Below, in pieces: positions 43,605 to 51,904 of a stretch of 64,000 bases of DNA. A model generated the notes under the pieces. That model saw only the letters and a program-made list of their open reading frames with translations, was not told the DNA's origin and did not search any database. The stretch comes from Pontixanthobacter aquaemixtae (GTDB taxonomy: Bacteria; Pseudomonadota; Alphaproteobacteria; Sphingomonadales; Sphingomonadaceae): contig NZ_WTYX01000002.1 of NCBI RefSeq assembly GCF_009827395.1, forward strand, positions 992,001-1,056,000, written 5' to 3'. A program made the translations under genes and the position numbers. Positions within the stretch are counted from its first letter, which is position 1. Each line of letters begins with the position of its first letter.

Positions 43605-45695
43605 ATGCTGCGCCAATATGAACTTGTAGAACGGGTCCTGAGCTATGACCCGGACGCCGATGAGGCGTTGCTCAACCGTGCCTATGTCTACACGGTGCAA
43701 AAACATGGCAGCCAGCAGCGCGCCAGCGGTGATCCCTATTTCAGCCATCCGGTGGAAGTTGCCGGACTGATGACCGATTTGCAGCTTGATCAGGAAACGA
43801 TCATGACCGCGCTGCTTCACGATACGGTCGAGGATACACTCGCGACGATCGAGGATATCGAAAAGAATTTTGGGCGCGAGGTTGCGCGGCTGGTCGATGG
43901 TGTGACCAAGCTGAGCAAAATCGAAGCCATGCCGGAGGATGAGCGCGCGGCGGAAAACCTGCGCAAATTCCTGCTCGCAATGTCGGAAGATATTCGGGTG
44001 CTGCTGGTCAAGCTGGCCGACCGGCTGCACAATATGCGCACGCTGCATTTCATCAAAAGCGAAGAAAAACGCCGCCGGATCGCGCGCGAGACGATGGAGA
44101 TTTACGCCCCGCTGGCAGAGCGGATCGGCATGTATGAATATATGCGCGAAATGCAGCTTCTGGCCTTTGAACAGCTGGAGCCGGAAGGCTACAAGACGAT
44201 CACCGGGCGGCTGGAGCAAATCCGAAAGCAGGATGGCGGGCAAGTCGATGCAATTGCGCTGGCGATCAAGCAATCGCTCGCCGAAGCGGGCCTCAATGTC
44301 GAAGTGTCCGGGCGGGAAAAGCACCCCTATTCGATCTGGAAAAAGATGGCCGAGCGGCATGTGTCCTTCGAACAGGTGACCGACATCATGGCCTTCCGCG
44401 TGATCACCAATTCGGAAGCGGATTGCTATGCGGCGCTGGGCAATCTCCACACCACTTGGCAATTCATTCCGGGAAAATTCAAAGACTACCTCTCGACTCC
44501 GAAAAACAACGGATATCGTTCGCTCCACACATCGCTGATCTATGAAAATTCGATGCGTGTAGAAGTGCAAATCCGGACTCGCGAAATGCACCAGACCAAC
44601 GAATTCGGGCTGGCGGCGCATTGGGCTTACAAGCAGGGTGACCGGCCGGATGGTGCGGTTGGCTGGCTGCGCGATCTGATCGAAATCGTCGATGCCAGCC
44701 ACGATGCGGAAGAGCTGCTCGAACATACGCGGATGGCGATTTATCAGGACCGGATTTTCGCTTTCACGCCCAAAGGCGCGCTCCACCAATTGCCCAAAGG
44801 CGCAACCGCGGTCGATTTTGCTTTCGCTGTTCATACCGATATCGGGACGCAAACTGTCGGCGCGAAAATCAACGGGCGCCACATGCCTTTGCGGACACCG
44901 CTCAACAATGGTGATGTGGTGGAAGTCATCAAAGGCAAGAACGCCGTTCCGCAACTGAGCTGGCTCGGCTTCGTGGTCACCGGCAAAGCGCGCGCAGCAA
45001 TCCGCCGCTCTGTCCGGCAAAAGGAGCGCGACGAAGTCGCCGAAATCGGCAGCAAATTGTTTGACGAGATCGCCGCCCGCGTCCCCGCGAAGATCGGCAA
45101 GAAAGCCATCAATGCGGCGGTCAAACGGCTTGAGCTAGAGGACGCCGACGCGCTGATGTATGCGATCGGCGCGGCAAAATTCGAAGACCGCGAAATTATG
45201 GAAGCGCTGGTCCCCGGTTGCACCGCAGAGATGGAAGAAACCGAGGAATGGTCGCGACAGGAACGCGCCATTTCGATCAGGGGGCTGACGCCGGGTGTGG
45301 GTTTCCAGCTGGCCGAATGTTGCCACCCCGTGCCGGGCGACCGGATTGTCGGCTTGCGCAAGCAGGGCCAGGGCGTGGAAGTGCACGCGATCGATTGTTT
45401 CGAGCTCGCCAGCGGGATCGATGTGGACTGGCTCGACCTGTCATGGGGCAAGAAATCGAAAGGCGCGGTCGGGCGGCTGCGCGCAACTTTGTACGACCGG
45501 CCGGGGGCCCTGGCCGAAATGGCGGGAATCTTCGGCCAGAATCTGGCCAATATCCGCATGCTGACACTGTCAGAGGTAGAGCATCCCTTCGGTATCTATG
45601 AAATCGATCTGGATGTGCAGGACATTGCTCATCTGACCCGCATTCTAAGCGCGCTTAGGGCCAGCGATGCGGTGGCACAAGCGGAGCGGATTTAG
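43605..45695 (+). CDS. Bifunctional (p)ppGpp synthetase/hydrolase
   Basis: 696 residues, the length of the single Rel/SpoT of alphaproteobacteria. HD-domain 'HDTVEDT', synthetase 'YRSLHTSLIYE', a TGS domain ('FAFTPKGALHQLPKGATAVDFAF') and a C-terminal ACT domain are in order. It makes and degrades the stringent alarmone. The ATG at 43605 (MLRQYELVERV) is the family start; the frame extends 12 codons upstream. Confidence 0.95.
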   Translation: MLRQYELVERVLSYDPDADEALLNRAYVYTVQKHGSQQRASGDPYFSHPVEVAGLMTDLQLDQETIMTALLHDTVEDTLATIEDIEKNFGREVARLVDGVTKLSKIEAMPEDERAAENLRKFLLAMSEDIRVLLVKLADRLHNMRTLHFIKSEEKRRRIARETMEIYAPLAERIGMYEYMREMQLLAFEQLEPEGYKTITGRLEQIRKQDGGQVDAIALAIKQSLAEAGLNVEVSGREKHPYSIWKKMAERHVSFEQVTDIMAFRVITNSEADCYAALGNLHTTWQFIPGKFKDYLSTPKNNGYRSLHTSLIYENSMRVEVQIRTREMHQTNEFGLAAHWAYKQGDRPDGAVGWLRDLIEIVDASHDAEELLEHTRMAIYQDRIFAFTPKGALHQLPKGATAVDFAFAVHTDIGTQTVGAKINGRHMPLRTPLNNGDVVEVIKGKNAVPQLSWLGFVVTGKARAAIRRSVRQKERDEVAEIGSKLFDEIAARVPAKIGKKAINAAVKRLELEDADALMYAIGAAKFEDREIMEALVPGCTAEMEETEEWSRQERAISIRGLTPGVGFQLAECCHPVPGDRIVGLRKQGQGVEVHAIDCFELASGIDVDWLDLSWGKKSKGAVGRLRATLYDRPGALAEMAGIFGQNLANIRMLTLSEVEHPFGIYEIDLDVQDIAHLTRILSALRASDAVAQAERI

Positions 45696-45699
45696 CCGT

Positions 45700-46017
45700 T
45701 CACAGCAATTCCAATTGCAAAGCGATCTGGTCATCCTTGGCCAAATCCTCCGCGCGCATCACTTTCTTGCTGACCAGCAAGATCCATTCGCGCGATTTGT
45801 CTTGCGGAAAGACAGAGCTTTTCCATCGGGTCTCGCCGATTTGCGCAACGACTTTTACCGAACCGAAACCGCGCCGCGTGCCCATTTCCAGCTTCTCGAT
45901 GCGCGCATGCATGGCAATGGTTTCGGCGTGTTCGCCTTTGATGGAGACCAGATGATAGGTTCCGCGATCACCCTCCCAACGGATAAGGGGCGTGGAGACG
46001 GTGAGCGTCTCAGTCAT
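45700..46017 (-). CDS. DUF1905-domain protein
   Basis: 105 residues. 'IRWEGDRGTYHLV', 'GFGSVKVVAQIGETRWKSSVFP' and the 'WILLVSKKVMRAEDLAKDD' end match the DUF1905 beta-barrel family, of unknown function. Its ATG at 46017 lies inside the last codons of the cyclophilin gene (8-bp overlap), so the two are coupled. Confidence 0.85.
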   Translation of the reverse strand: MTETLTVSTPLIRWEGDRGTYHLVSIKGEHAETIAMHARIEKLEMGTRRGFGSVKVVAQIGETRWKSSVFPQDKSREWILLVSKKVMRAEDLAKDDQIALQLELL

Positions 46018-47245
46018 TCGCAGCGGGACGAATGGGAACCGGAATATTGCAGATATCCGCACCGCCGGCGGGATGGATAAAGAACGGATCGCGGCGATTG
46101 GCGCGGGCTGTGGCGTATTTGGCGAAAGTTTTGCCTTCGGTGGAGAGATATTCGAACAGCGGTTGCTCGGCCTCGGGCAAATCGCTGGCGACGCGGACCG
46201 ACAGGATAGGGGTGCGCTTGCCGAATTCTTCTTCAGTGTAGAAGCCCAGCGCACCCGACCCGCGCGGCAGGCTGGAAAGATGCTCTATTCCCGAAATGAT
46301 CCGCCCGACCAGCGCGATATTGCGGTCGAGATGCCGCGGCGCATGGCCGATTACGGTATAAAGCTCCGCGCCTGATCCGGTGTCAGGAGAATATCCGCGT
46401 CCGACGCCAACCATGCCGTAGCAGTGGACGGGCCAGAAGTAGCTCTCCTGGACATTTTCGTAGATGCCGATTTCCCGAGCTTTGTGGCGGGGGAGAAGTG
46501 GGTCCGGTACCGGGTTACCGTTTGCATCTTCCCAGTTCATTGCTTGCCTATTGGCGACCGGCCATCCGAGAAAAAATTCTGTCCATTCCGCAAAACTATC
46601 GCGTTCATGCCAACCTTCGGGAGCACGAGGAGTTTGGGTCCCCTCTATCGAGATCATCGCGATTCTTTCGGATTCACTCATTTCGCCTTCTGGTGTCAGA
46701 CCCATCTCTGAAATGATCGCCGTGAGTGCAGCGATTTGTTCTTCCTCACTACTTGTCTCATCTAAAACCACCTCGATTTCGGTGGCTGCTGCTTCGCCCA
46801 AGCTATCGGCATCGGCTAGATAATCTCTCTCCTCCATCACCTTCAACCCTTCGGGCAGAGCCTTCGCCTCACCCTCAGCTTCGGGGTTGTCGTAATTGGG
46901 ATCGCCCCATTGGACGACGTAGTTGTCCTGCACGCGGTTGACCGAAATGCCGTCATACCAATTGGCGCGGGTGAGAGTGCGGATGTTTTCCACCCAGCCT
47001 TGGCTGAAGGGCGCGGGCATCAGCTGGATGATGACTTCGCGTTCATTGCCATCGCGGTCCGGGGCGAGGGTCATGACCAGCAAATCCTCCGCAGGGATGC
47101 TGATCCATTCTTCGGCGGGTGCAGCTTCGACAATCTGGTTGGGTGACGGTGCCGCTTCCTGTTCTTTGGCGGTCTCCGCCTCTTGCGCGGTGGCAGGCAG
47201 GGACAGGGCGAGAGCGACAGCCGTCAACAGAAGTTGCCTATTCAT
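46010..47245 (-). CDS. Exported cyclophilin-type peptidyl-prolyl isomerase with a large insertion
   Basis: 411 residues with a signal peptide (LLLTAVALALSLPATAQ). The cyclophilin core appears in two blocks: about 70-115 ('VENIRTLTRANWYDGISVNRVQDNYVVQWGDP') and from about 275 to 350 ('GMVGVGRGYSPDTGSGAELYTVIGHAPRHLDRNIALVGRI'). Between them lie about 150 extra residues rich in Glu and Ser. It is a periplasmic folding catalyst of roughly twice the usual length. The insertion's role is unknown. Confidence 0.87.
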   Translation of the reverse strand: MNRQLLLTAVALALSLPATAQEAETAKEQEAAPSPNQIVEAAPAEEWISIPAEDLLVMTLAPDRDGNEREVIIQLMPAPFSQGWVENIRTLTRANWYDGISVNRVQDNYVVQWGDPNYDNPEAEGEAKALPEGLKVMEERDYLADADSLGEAAATEIEVVLDETSSEEEQIAALTAIISEMGLTPEGEMSESERIAMISIEGTQTPRAPEGWHERDSFAEWTEFFLGWPVANRQAMNWEDANGNPVPDPLLPRHKAREIGIYENVQESYFWPVHCYGMVGVGRGYSPDTGSGAELYTVIGHAPRHLDRNIALVGRIISGIEHLSSLPRGSGALGFYTEEEFGKRTPILSVRVASDLPEAEQPLFEYLSTEGKTFAKYATARANRRDPFFIHPAGGADICNIPVPIRPAAND

Positions 47246-47300
47246 GACCGGATAGTGCCATATTGCGGACCAAGTGCAAGGGCACTCAATTCAACTCCAC

Positions 47301-47326
47301 CGTCATTCGCGGGGATGACGGGAGGG
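47301..47326. repeat. Short REP-like palindrome
   Basis: CCGTCATTCGCGGGGATGACGG forms a small hairpin (CCGTCAT with ATGACGG) between the cyclophilin start and the tRNA gene. It shares its CGTCAT/ATGACG ends with the his-operon repeat. Confidence 0.5.
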
Positions 47327-47397
47327 GAGCATTCAATGCGCCTTGCGCGGTATCCCTATCATCGCTAGAGGCGCTGCTTCGTCATTAGTGGCGATGC

Positions 47398-47485
47398 GGA
47401 GACGTGGCAGAGTGGTCGATCGCGCTCGCTTGGAAAGCGTGTATAGGGCAACCTATCGAGGGTTCGAATCCCTCCGTCTCCGCCA
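47398..47485 (+). tRNA. tRNA-Ser (anticodon GGA)
   Basis: Acceptor arms GGAGACG and CGTCTCC, followed by G and an encoded CCA, pair fully. The anticodon stem CGCT..AGCG encloses TTGGAAA with GGA. The variable arm (GTATAGGGCAACCTATC) is long, as in class II tRNA-Ser. It reads UCC and UCU serine codons. Confidence 0.96.
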
Positions 47486-47491
47486 TTAAAC

Positions 47492-47515
47492 AGGGTCCCA
47501 TTCGGGGCCCTTTTT
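47492..47515 (+). terminator. Terminator after tRNA-Ser
   Basis: Stem AGGGTCCC with GGGGCCCT (one G-T pair), 4-nt loop, then TTTTT. Confidence 0.9.
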
Positions 47516-47622
47516 AATGGCTGATATGCGAGGAGACGAGAACCATCATGGTTCGAAGACGAAGCGCGGCGAAGACGGCCAGAGCCTCCACAAGCAGCGC
47601 AGGCCAATCCCACCAAACGGTT

Positions 47623-48090
47623 TTAACTCACGGTCTTCGCGTTCTCACTCGGTTTCGTACCCGAGTTTGCTGCCCCGCCAGCCATTCTGGCAAAGATCCA
47701 TCCACCGATACCGCCCGCAATGACTTGCGAAAGAAAGCCCATTGCCGAGCGTGCGCCGCTGATGGGGACGGTTTGGAAGACGATATACATGAGCCCCAAA
47801 GTCGCGCCGATCGCGGCGGCTCCGGCAACGGGAAAGGCATATCGCGACAGGCGGGGAAGCAAACGCTTGACCAGCGCGGCGATGAGAAAGCCGAGCAGCA
47901 GCGCGACAAGAATGATGACGAGATAGAGCCACATATTGGACACATCGAAAGCGGTCATATTGAAGCGGTCGGAAAAGCTGATTGGCACATTATGTGCGTT
48001 CATCACGAACTGCGAATTCGCCACAACCGCGACCACATAGGTGCCCAAAGCTGCCGCCAACAATGCGGCAATCCGGCGAACAAATTTCAT
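47623..48090 (-). CDS. Hypothetical membrane protein, about 4 spans
   Basis: 155 residues from the ATG at 48090, which has AGGAGA upstream. Hydrophobic segments at about 8-28, 52-74, 85-104 and 115-137 fit four spans. The N-terminal extracytoplasmic loop has 'NSQFVMNAHNVPISFSDRFNMTAFDV'. No family is recognised. It is divergent from the sugar dehydrogenase gene. Confidence 0.75.
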   Translation of the reverse strand: MKFVRRIAALLAAALGTYVVAVVANSQFVMNAHNVPISFSDRFNMTAFDVSNMWLYLVIILVALLLGFLIAALVKRLLPRLSRYAFPVAGAAAIGATLGLMYIVFQTVPISGARSAMGFLSQVIAGGIGGWIFARMAGGAANSGTKPSENAKTVS

Positions 48091-48217
48091 CCCGTCTCTC
48101 CTGTTGCGGCCGAGACTAAGCGCTTCCATCGCGTGATCAAGCTTTATCGCGGCAGTGGACAAATGCACCCAGCAACCTGATAGACCGGAAAACGCAAAAG
48201 CGGGCAGAGGGGAAACC

Positions 48218-49435
48218 ATGCGGAAAATCTCGATCATTCTTGCAACGGCATCGGTCAGCATGCTGACAGCCTCTTGTTCCAATCAGGGAGCATCCGAGGC
48301 AGGCGATAAGACCAGCCAGCTGTCGGGGCGGGTGGATGCGGCGCCCGTTAACTACACGCTGGAAACAGTTGCCGATGGCCTCGACCATCCATGGTCGATC
48401 GCTTTTCTGCCCGACGGCGATGTGTTGGTGACCCAGCGGACCGGTGCGCTTCTTCTGATCGGCAAGGACGGGTCAAAGCAAACCGTCCATGACTTCAATG
48501 ATAATGGTGAATTTCCGCCGGTTCATTTCGGGGATGGCATGCAAGCCGGATTGTTCGACGTCGTCTTGCATCCCGGCTTTGAGGAGAACGGGCTGGTCTA
48601 TATCTCCTATGCCGGCAAGTTTCCCGGCGGCGACAATACGCTGATGCTGATGCGCTTCACCTATTCGAATGGCGAGGGCGGCCCAAAATTGAGCAATGGC
48701 GAGCAATTGTTCACAGCGGATCCTGCCCGCCCGCAGGGCAACCATTATGGCGCGCGCATCATTTTCCTGCCCGATGGCACATTGATGATGCCGGTGGGCG
48801 ATGCATTCCATTTCCGTGAAGAGGCGCAATCGCTCGACAATCATTTCGGGAAAATCGTCCGCTTGAACGATGATGGCAGCGTGCCCGAGGACAACCCGTT
48901 TGTGGGCGAAGAGGGCGCCCGGCCCGAAATATGGTCTTACGGCCACCGCAATCCGCAGGGGATTATTCTGGCCGCCGATGGCCGCGTGCTGGAGAATGAG
49001 CATGGCCCCGCCGGCGGTGATGAAATCAATCATATAAAGCGCGGCGCCAATTATGGCTGGCCCACAGTGACCTATGCGCTGGATTATTCGGGCGGGCGGG
49101 TGTCTCCGTTCGAAGCGCTGGCCGGAACCGAGCAGTCGCTGGTCCACTTCACACCATCGATCGCGCCTTCTGGCTTTGCGCAGTATTCGGGAGAGGCATT
49201 TCCCGACTGGGCAGGCGATTTGTTTGTGTCGGCGCTGGCGCTCAAACATGTGCGGCATATCGACATGAAGCCGGATGGTTCATTGGGGTCGCAGCAAGAG
49301 CTTTTCGGGGAACTTGATGTGCGTTTCAGGGATGTCCGGTCGGGCCCCGACGGATTCCTCTATCTTCTGACCGAAGAACCCGATTCGGCGAGCAGAATTC
49401 TGCGGGTGAAGCCAAAAGTTACAGGCGAAGGGTGA
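48218..49435 (+). CDS. PQQ-dependent sugar dehydrogenase-like beta-propeller, lipoprotein
   Basis: 405 residues. Lipoprotein-type signal (ends TASC, Cys20). 'ETVADGLDHPWSIAFLPDGDVLVTQRTG' and 'IWSYGHRNPQGIILAADGRVLENEHGPAGGDEIN' are the signatures of the soluble glucose/aldose sugar dehydrogenase family (Asd/YliI). It oxidises aldoses in the periplasm with PQQ. ATG at 48218 with AGAGGGGA. Confidence 0.93.
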   Translation: MRKISIILATASVSMLTASCSNQGASEAGDKTSQLSGRVDAAPVNYTLETVADGLDHPWSIAFLPDGDVLVTQRTGALLLIGKDGSKQTVHDFNDNGEFPPVHFGDGMQAGLFDVVLHPGFEENGLVYISYAGKFPGGDNTLMLMRFTYSNGEGGPKLSNGEQLFTADPARPQGNHYGARIIFLPDGTLMMPVGDAFHFREEAQSLDNHFGKIVRLNDDGSVPEDNPFVGEEGARPEIWSYGHRNPQGIILAADGRVLENEHGPAGGDEINHIKRGANYGWPTVTYALDYSGGRVSPFEALAGTEQSLVHFTPSIAPSGFAQYSGEAFPDWAGDLFVSALALKHVRHIDMKPDGSLGSQQELFGELDVRFRDVRSGPDGFLYLLTEEPDSASRILRVKPKVTGEG

Positions 49436-49459
49436 CCAGCGCCGCCTGAGTCCGGAAAG

Positions 49460-50617
49460 TCAGTCGATCCCGGTCACGCTGATCGATCGTGGCAGATCCT
49501 CCGCGCTTTTGTGCAGGTTGAGCAATTGCTGCACGATTGCGACAACTTGCATGGAGCGCGCGGCGATGACTTCATCTTCGGTACATTGATTGCCGGCGGG
49601 TTCGGGTATGAAATAGCGCACGCCGCGAAACTTGGTGGCGACCAATGCCCGGCCGCTTCCGTCCTCTACCGTGAGGATAGGGCGAAATTGCCGGACCGGA
49701 ACGGGGCATTCATCGTTGAGGAAAGGCAGATTATAGGCATGCCTGCTTTTGGCCTCGCGAAAATACTCGCCTAGGAAGTAGATCATACCCTGCGTTGATC
49801 GGAATCTGGGTACTAGCGTGGCGCCGTTCAGCGATGGGTCCACAGCTTCGCCGCAGCGGGCTTCGTCCAGCCGGTTGATAACCACCGAACTGCTCGACCC
49901 GGTCAGGTAAAGTGTATCCTCTGACAAGGCCACGCTGTCTTTCTCGAGCAGGGCCAGAAAACCGGTAATTTCCTTACGTCGGGCGTCGGCATCGTCCTTG
50001 CCGTCTAGGTCAATAAGATCGGCGAAACCGGCCAGTGGCCGGGAGGATGCCGTGGCTTTGGTGGTCAGTTCGAAATTGCACAGAAACTTGGCAAAGCGCG
50101 TGTTATTGCCCGGTTCATTGTCGATATGGTCTGCCCGCGTAAGCCGTTTCTGGTCGGAATAGACATCGACCCGCTCTACCAGCAGCGCCAGAATTAATTC
50201 GTCCGGCCATCCTGCTTCCAGATAAGCGGCAACGGTTTCCGCCGCGATGGGTTGCTGGATTCCGCGCTGGAACTTTTCCGTCCCAAGCACCGAAGCCTTA
50301 TAGCTGGGCGAGGTCTGCACGCCCAGGCTGCTTCCGGGATCGTGCGAGTTGGGCCCTTGCGCCAGTGTCAGATCAAGGCCCAGCCCCGTGCTGAACTGCG
50401 CGTTGCCATTGATCTCGCCAATGGTGGTGAAGTGCAGCGGAAAGCGCTGGCTTGCCCGGACAATGTTGAGCAAAGTCAGCTCGTCCTCGGCCTCCGCCAC
50501 CATTTGGTTCTGGTTGACCGCAACTTGCCGCAGCTGCGGGCCGAATGCGCAGCCTTGCAACATACCGGCAGCGGCAACCGCCGCCACCAGTTGTTTGCCC
50601 AGATGCCGGCCGATCAA
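49460..50617 (-). CDS. Hypothetical lipoprotein of the SPFH/FHA/kinase locus
   Basis: 385 residues, family not recognised. A hydrophobic leader ends LQGC (Cys23), so lipidation is predicted. The mature protein is soluble and mixed alpha/beta, without a known motif. The start is TTG, overlapping the stop of the upstream membrane-protein gene as TTGA; no other start in frame leaves room for the signal. It is likely an envelope-facing component of the divergent locus. Four scattered Cys occur in the mature part. Confidence 0.72.
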   Translation of the reverse strand: MIGRHLGKQLVAAVAAAGMLQGCAFGPQLRQVAVNQNQMVAEAEDELTLLNIVRASQRFPLHFTTIGEINGNAQFSTGLGLDLTLAQGPNSHDPGSSLGVQTSPSYKASVLGTEKFQRGIQQPIAAETVAAYLEAGWPDELILALLVERVDVYSDQKRLTRADHIDNEPGNNTRFAKFLCNFELTTKATASSRPLAGFADLIDLDGKDDADARRKEITGFLALLEKDSVALSEDTLYLTGSSSSVVINRLDEARCGEAVDPSLNGATLVPRFRSTQGMIYFLGEYFREAKSRHAYNLPFLNDECPVPVRQFRPILTVEDGSGRALVATKFRGVRYFIPEPAGNQCTEDEVIAARSMQVVAIVQQLLNLHKSAEDLPRSISVTGID

Positions 50618-51129
50618 GCCCCGATGCCTTCCACGCCAAAGTCGCGGCGGGCGGAAACAATGGTCACGACCATCCCGGCCAATGCATCGAGCAACACGAT
50701 CATCGTGATGATGAAGAAAGTCGATGTGGCGAAGCTTTCAAAGATCATGAATTCGATCACGCAGAGGATGAACAGGAACATCGAAAGCATGTGATTGATG
50801 ATTCCGGTCGATGCTGTGCTGGTCGCTTTGATGACTTCGATGAACAGGAAGATCACCGCAAAGACGATCAGCAAATCCCCCCAGCCAAGCTCCAGATTGA
50901 CCCCCGAAATCATCGGCAAAGTCAGCGCTGTGGCATCGACCAGTTGCAACATGGCTGGCGGCCCACCCTCTACCGAAGTACCCGCTGACATCGCGATGAA
51001 ATTGTAGACCAGCACCGGAATCGCAAGAAATGGAAAAATGTCAGAAAAAATTCTGAGCCGTTTTCCGCCACTTCCGCGCCTAGACTTGGTGAGGGCTTCG
51101 ATGTCCTTGGAAGATAGAGGGGTGGCCAT
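50614..51129 (-). CDS. Four-span membrane protein, hypothetical
   Basis: 171 residues. A basic N-terminus (about 1-27) is followed by spans at about 31-49, 85-101, 112-130 and 136-158. No family is recognised. It starts at the edge of the palindrome-containing gap and overlaps the lipoprotein gene by 4 bp, so the two form a leftward unit divergent from the SPFH unit. Confidence 0.75.
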   Translation of the reverse strand: MATPLSSKDIEALTKSRRGSGGKRLRIFSDIFPFLAIPVLVYNFIAMSAGTSVEGGPPAMLQLVDATALTLPMISGVNLELGWGDLLIVFAVIFLFIEVIKATSTASTGIINHMLSMFLFILCVIEFMIFESFATSTFFIITMIVLLDALAGMVVTIVSARRDFGVEGIGA

Positions 51130-51211
51130 AGATCAATTCCTAGAGGTATGAAGTAAGCAATCTGCTGAACCATATTGACAGCGAAAAAGAAATAATCAAG
51201 GTCGCAAAAAG

Positions 51212-51228
51212 ACACTTTTAATAAGTGT
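51212..51228. promoter_or_regulatory. Inverted repeat in the divergent gap of the locus
   Basis: ACACTT and AAGTGT flank a 5-nt TTAAT spacer. It lies in the AT-richer 180-bp gap between the two divergent units and has the form of an operator half-site pair. Confidence 0.35.
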
Positions 51229-51288
51229 ATTCAAATGGTTACACGACTATTTGGAGCGATTGGTTATGGCCGAAAAGGAATAGTTAAG

Positions 51289-51302
51289 TCGATTCGAATC
51301 GA
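51289..51302. promoter_or_regulatory. Perfect 14-bp palindrome just before the rightward unit
   Basis: TCGATTCGAATCGA is self-complementary over all 14 bases and ends 8 bp before the ATG at 51311. A dimeric regulator binding here would block translation or transcription initiation of the rightward unit. Confidence 0.4.
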
Positions 51303-51310
51303 GGGAAAAT

Positions 51311-51901
51311 ATGCAAGAAACAGAGCAGGCTATTAATACAGCTCGTGAGGGAGTTCAGTCAGCTATTGACCAAATCCCGCCCGATGCCTGGCCGATGATT
51401 GATATCGCTTTCAAGATCACAATCGTTCTTGCAGTTGTCTGGCTGCTTCTTTCACTGGTCGCGTGGTGGCGCCGCCGCGCATATAATCTGACGGTCGCCT
51501 CTACTGCGAAGCGCAACAAGAAGGCGCAGCCCGACTTCCTCAATGTCGACAAGAAAGCGCGCGACGCTGCGATCAAGCGCGGCGAAGCGCATGAGGAAAT
51601 GCTCGAAGACCGCGAGCGGGAAGAGGAAATTGCGGCAATGAAGGCCGCGAAAGGGCCGATCACCTGGGCCAAACGGATCAGCTCTGCGGCATCGCTGATC
51701 ATGTCGATCTTCACGCTGGGCACCGGAATCAGCGGTGTGGTGCTGAATGTCGGGCGGATGGGAGATTATCTGAAAGAGGGTACTTCCGGCGGGCGGCTGC
51801 AATATCTGCTCCAGGAACACACAATCGGTGTGATCGTCGCGCTCGTGATCATCGTCATTCACATCTATTTTTACTTCAGCAAAAAGAAATGGGAGGCGTG
51901 A
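51311..51901 (+). CDS. Three-span membrane protein, first gene of the rightward unit
   Basis: 196 residues, family not recognised. Spans at about 33-52, 124-146 and 170-189 flank a charged cytoplasmic segment (about 55-122) rich in Lys, Glu and Asp that looks helical or coiled. GAGGG precedes the ATG. It lies 3 bp ahead of the SPFH gene, and the charged segment could dock that coiled-coil protein (inference). Confidence 0.75.
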   Translation: MQETEQAINTAREGVQSAIDQIPPDAWPMIDIAFKITIVLAVVWLLLSLVAWWRRRAYNLTVASTAKRNKKAQPDFLNVDKKARDAAIKRGEAHEEMLEDREREEEIAAMKAAKGPITWAKRISSAASLIMSIFTLGTGISGVVLNVGRMGDYLKEGTSGGRLQYLLQEHTIGVIVALVIIVIHIYFYFSKKKWEA

Positions 51902-51904
51902 GCC

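Noticed and set aside
43404-45020. A 538-codon minus-strand frame opposite the (p)ppGpp enzyme
   Set aside because: Shadow of the Rel/SpoT gene; no domain content.
47398-47620. tRNA-Ser as an attachment site for an integrated element
   Set aside because: No integrase, no direct repeat of the tRNA end and ordinary genes on both sides.
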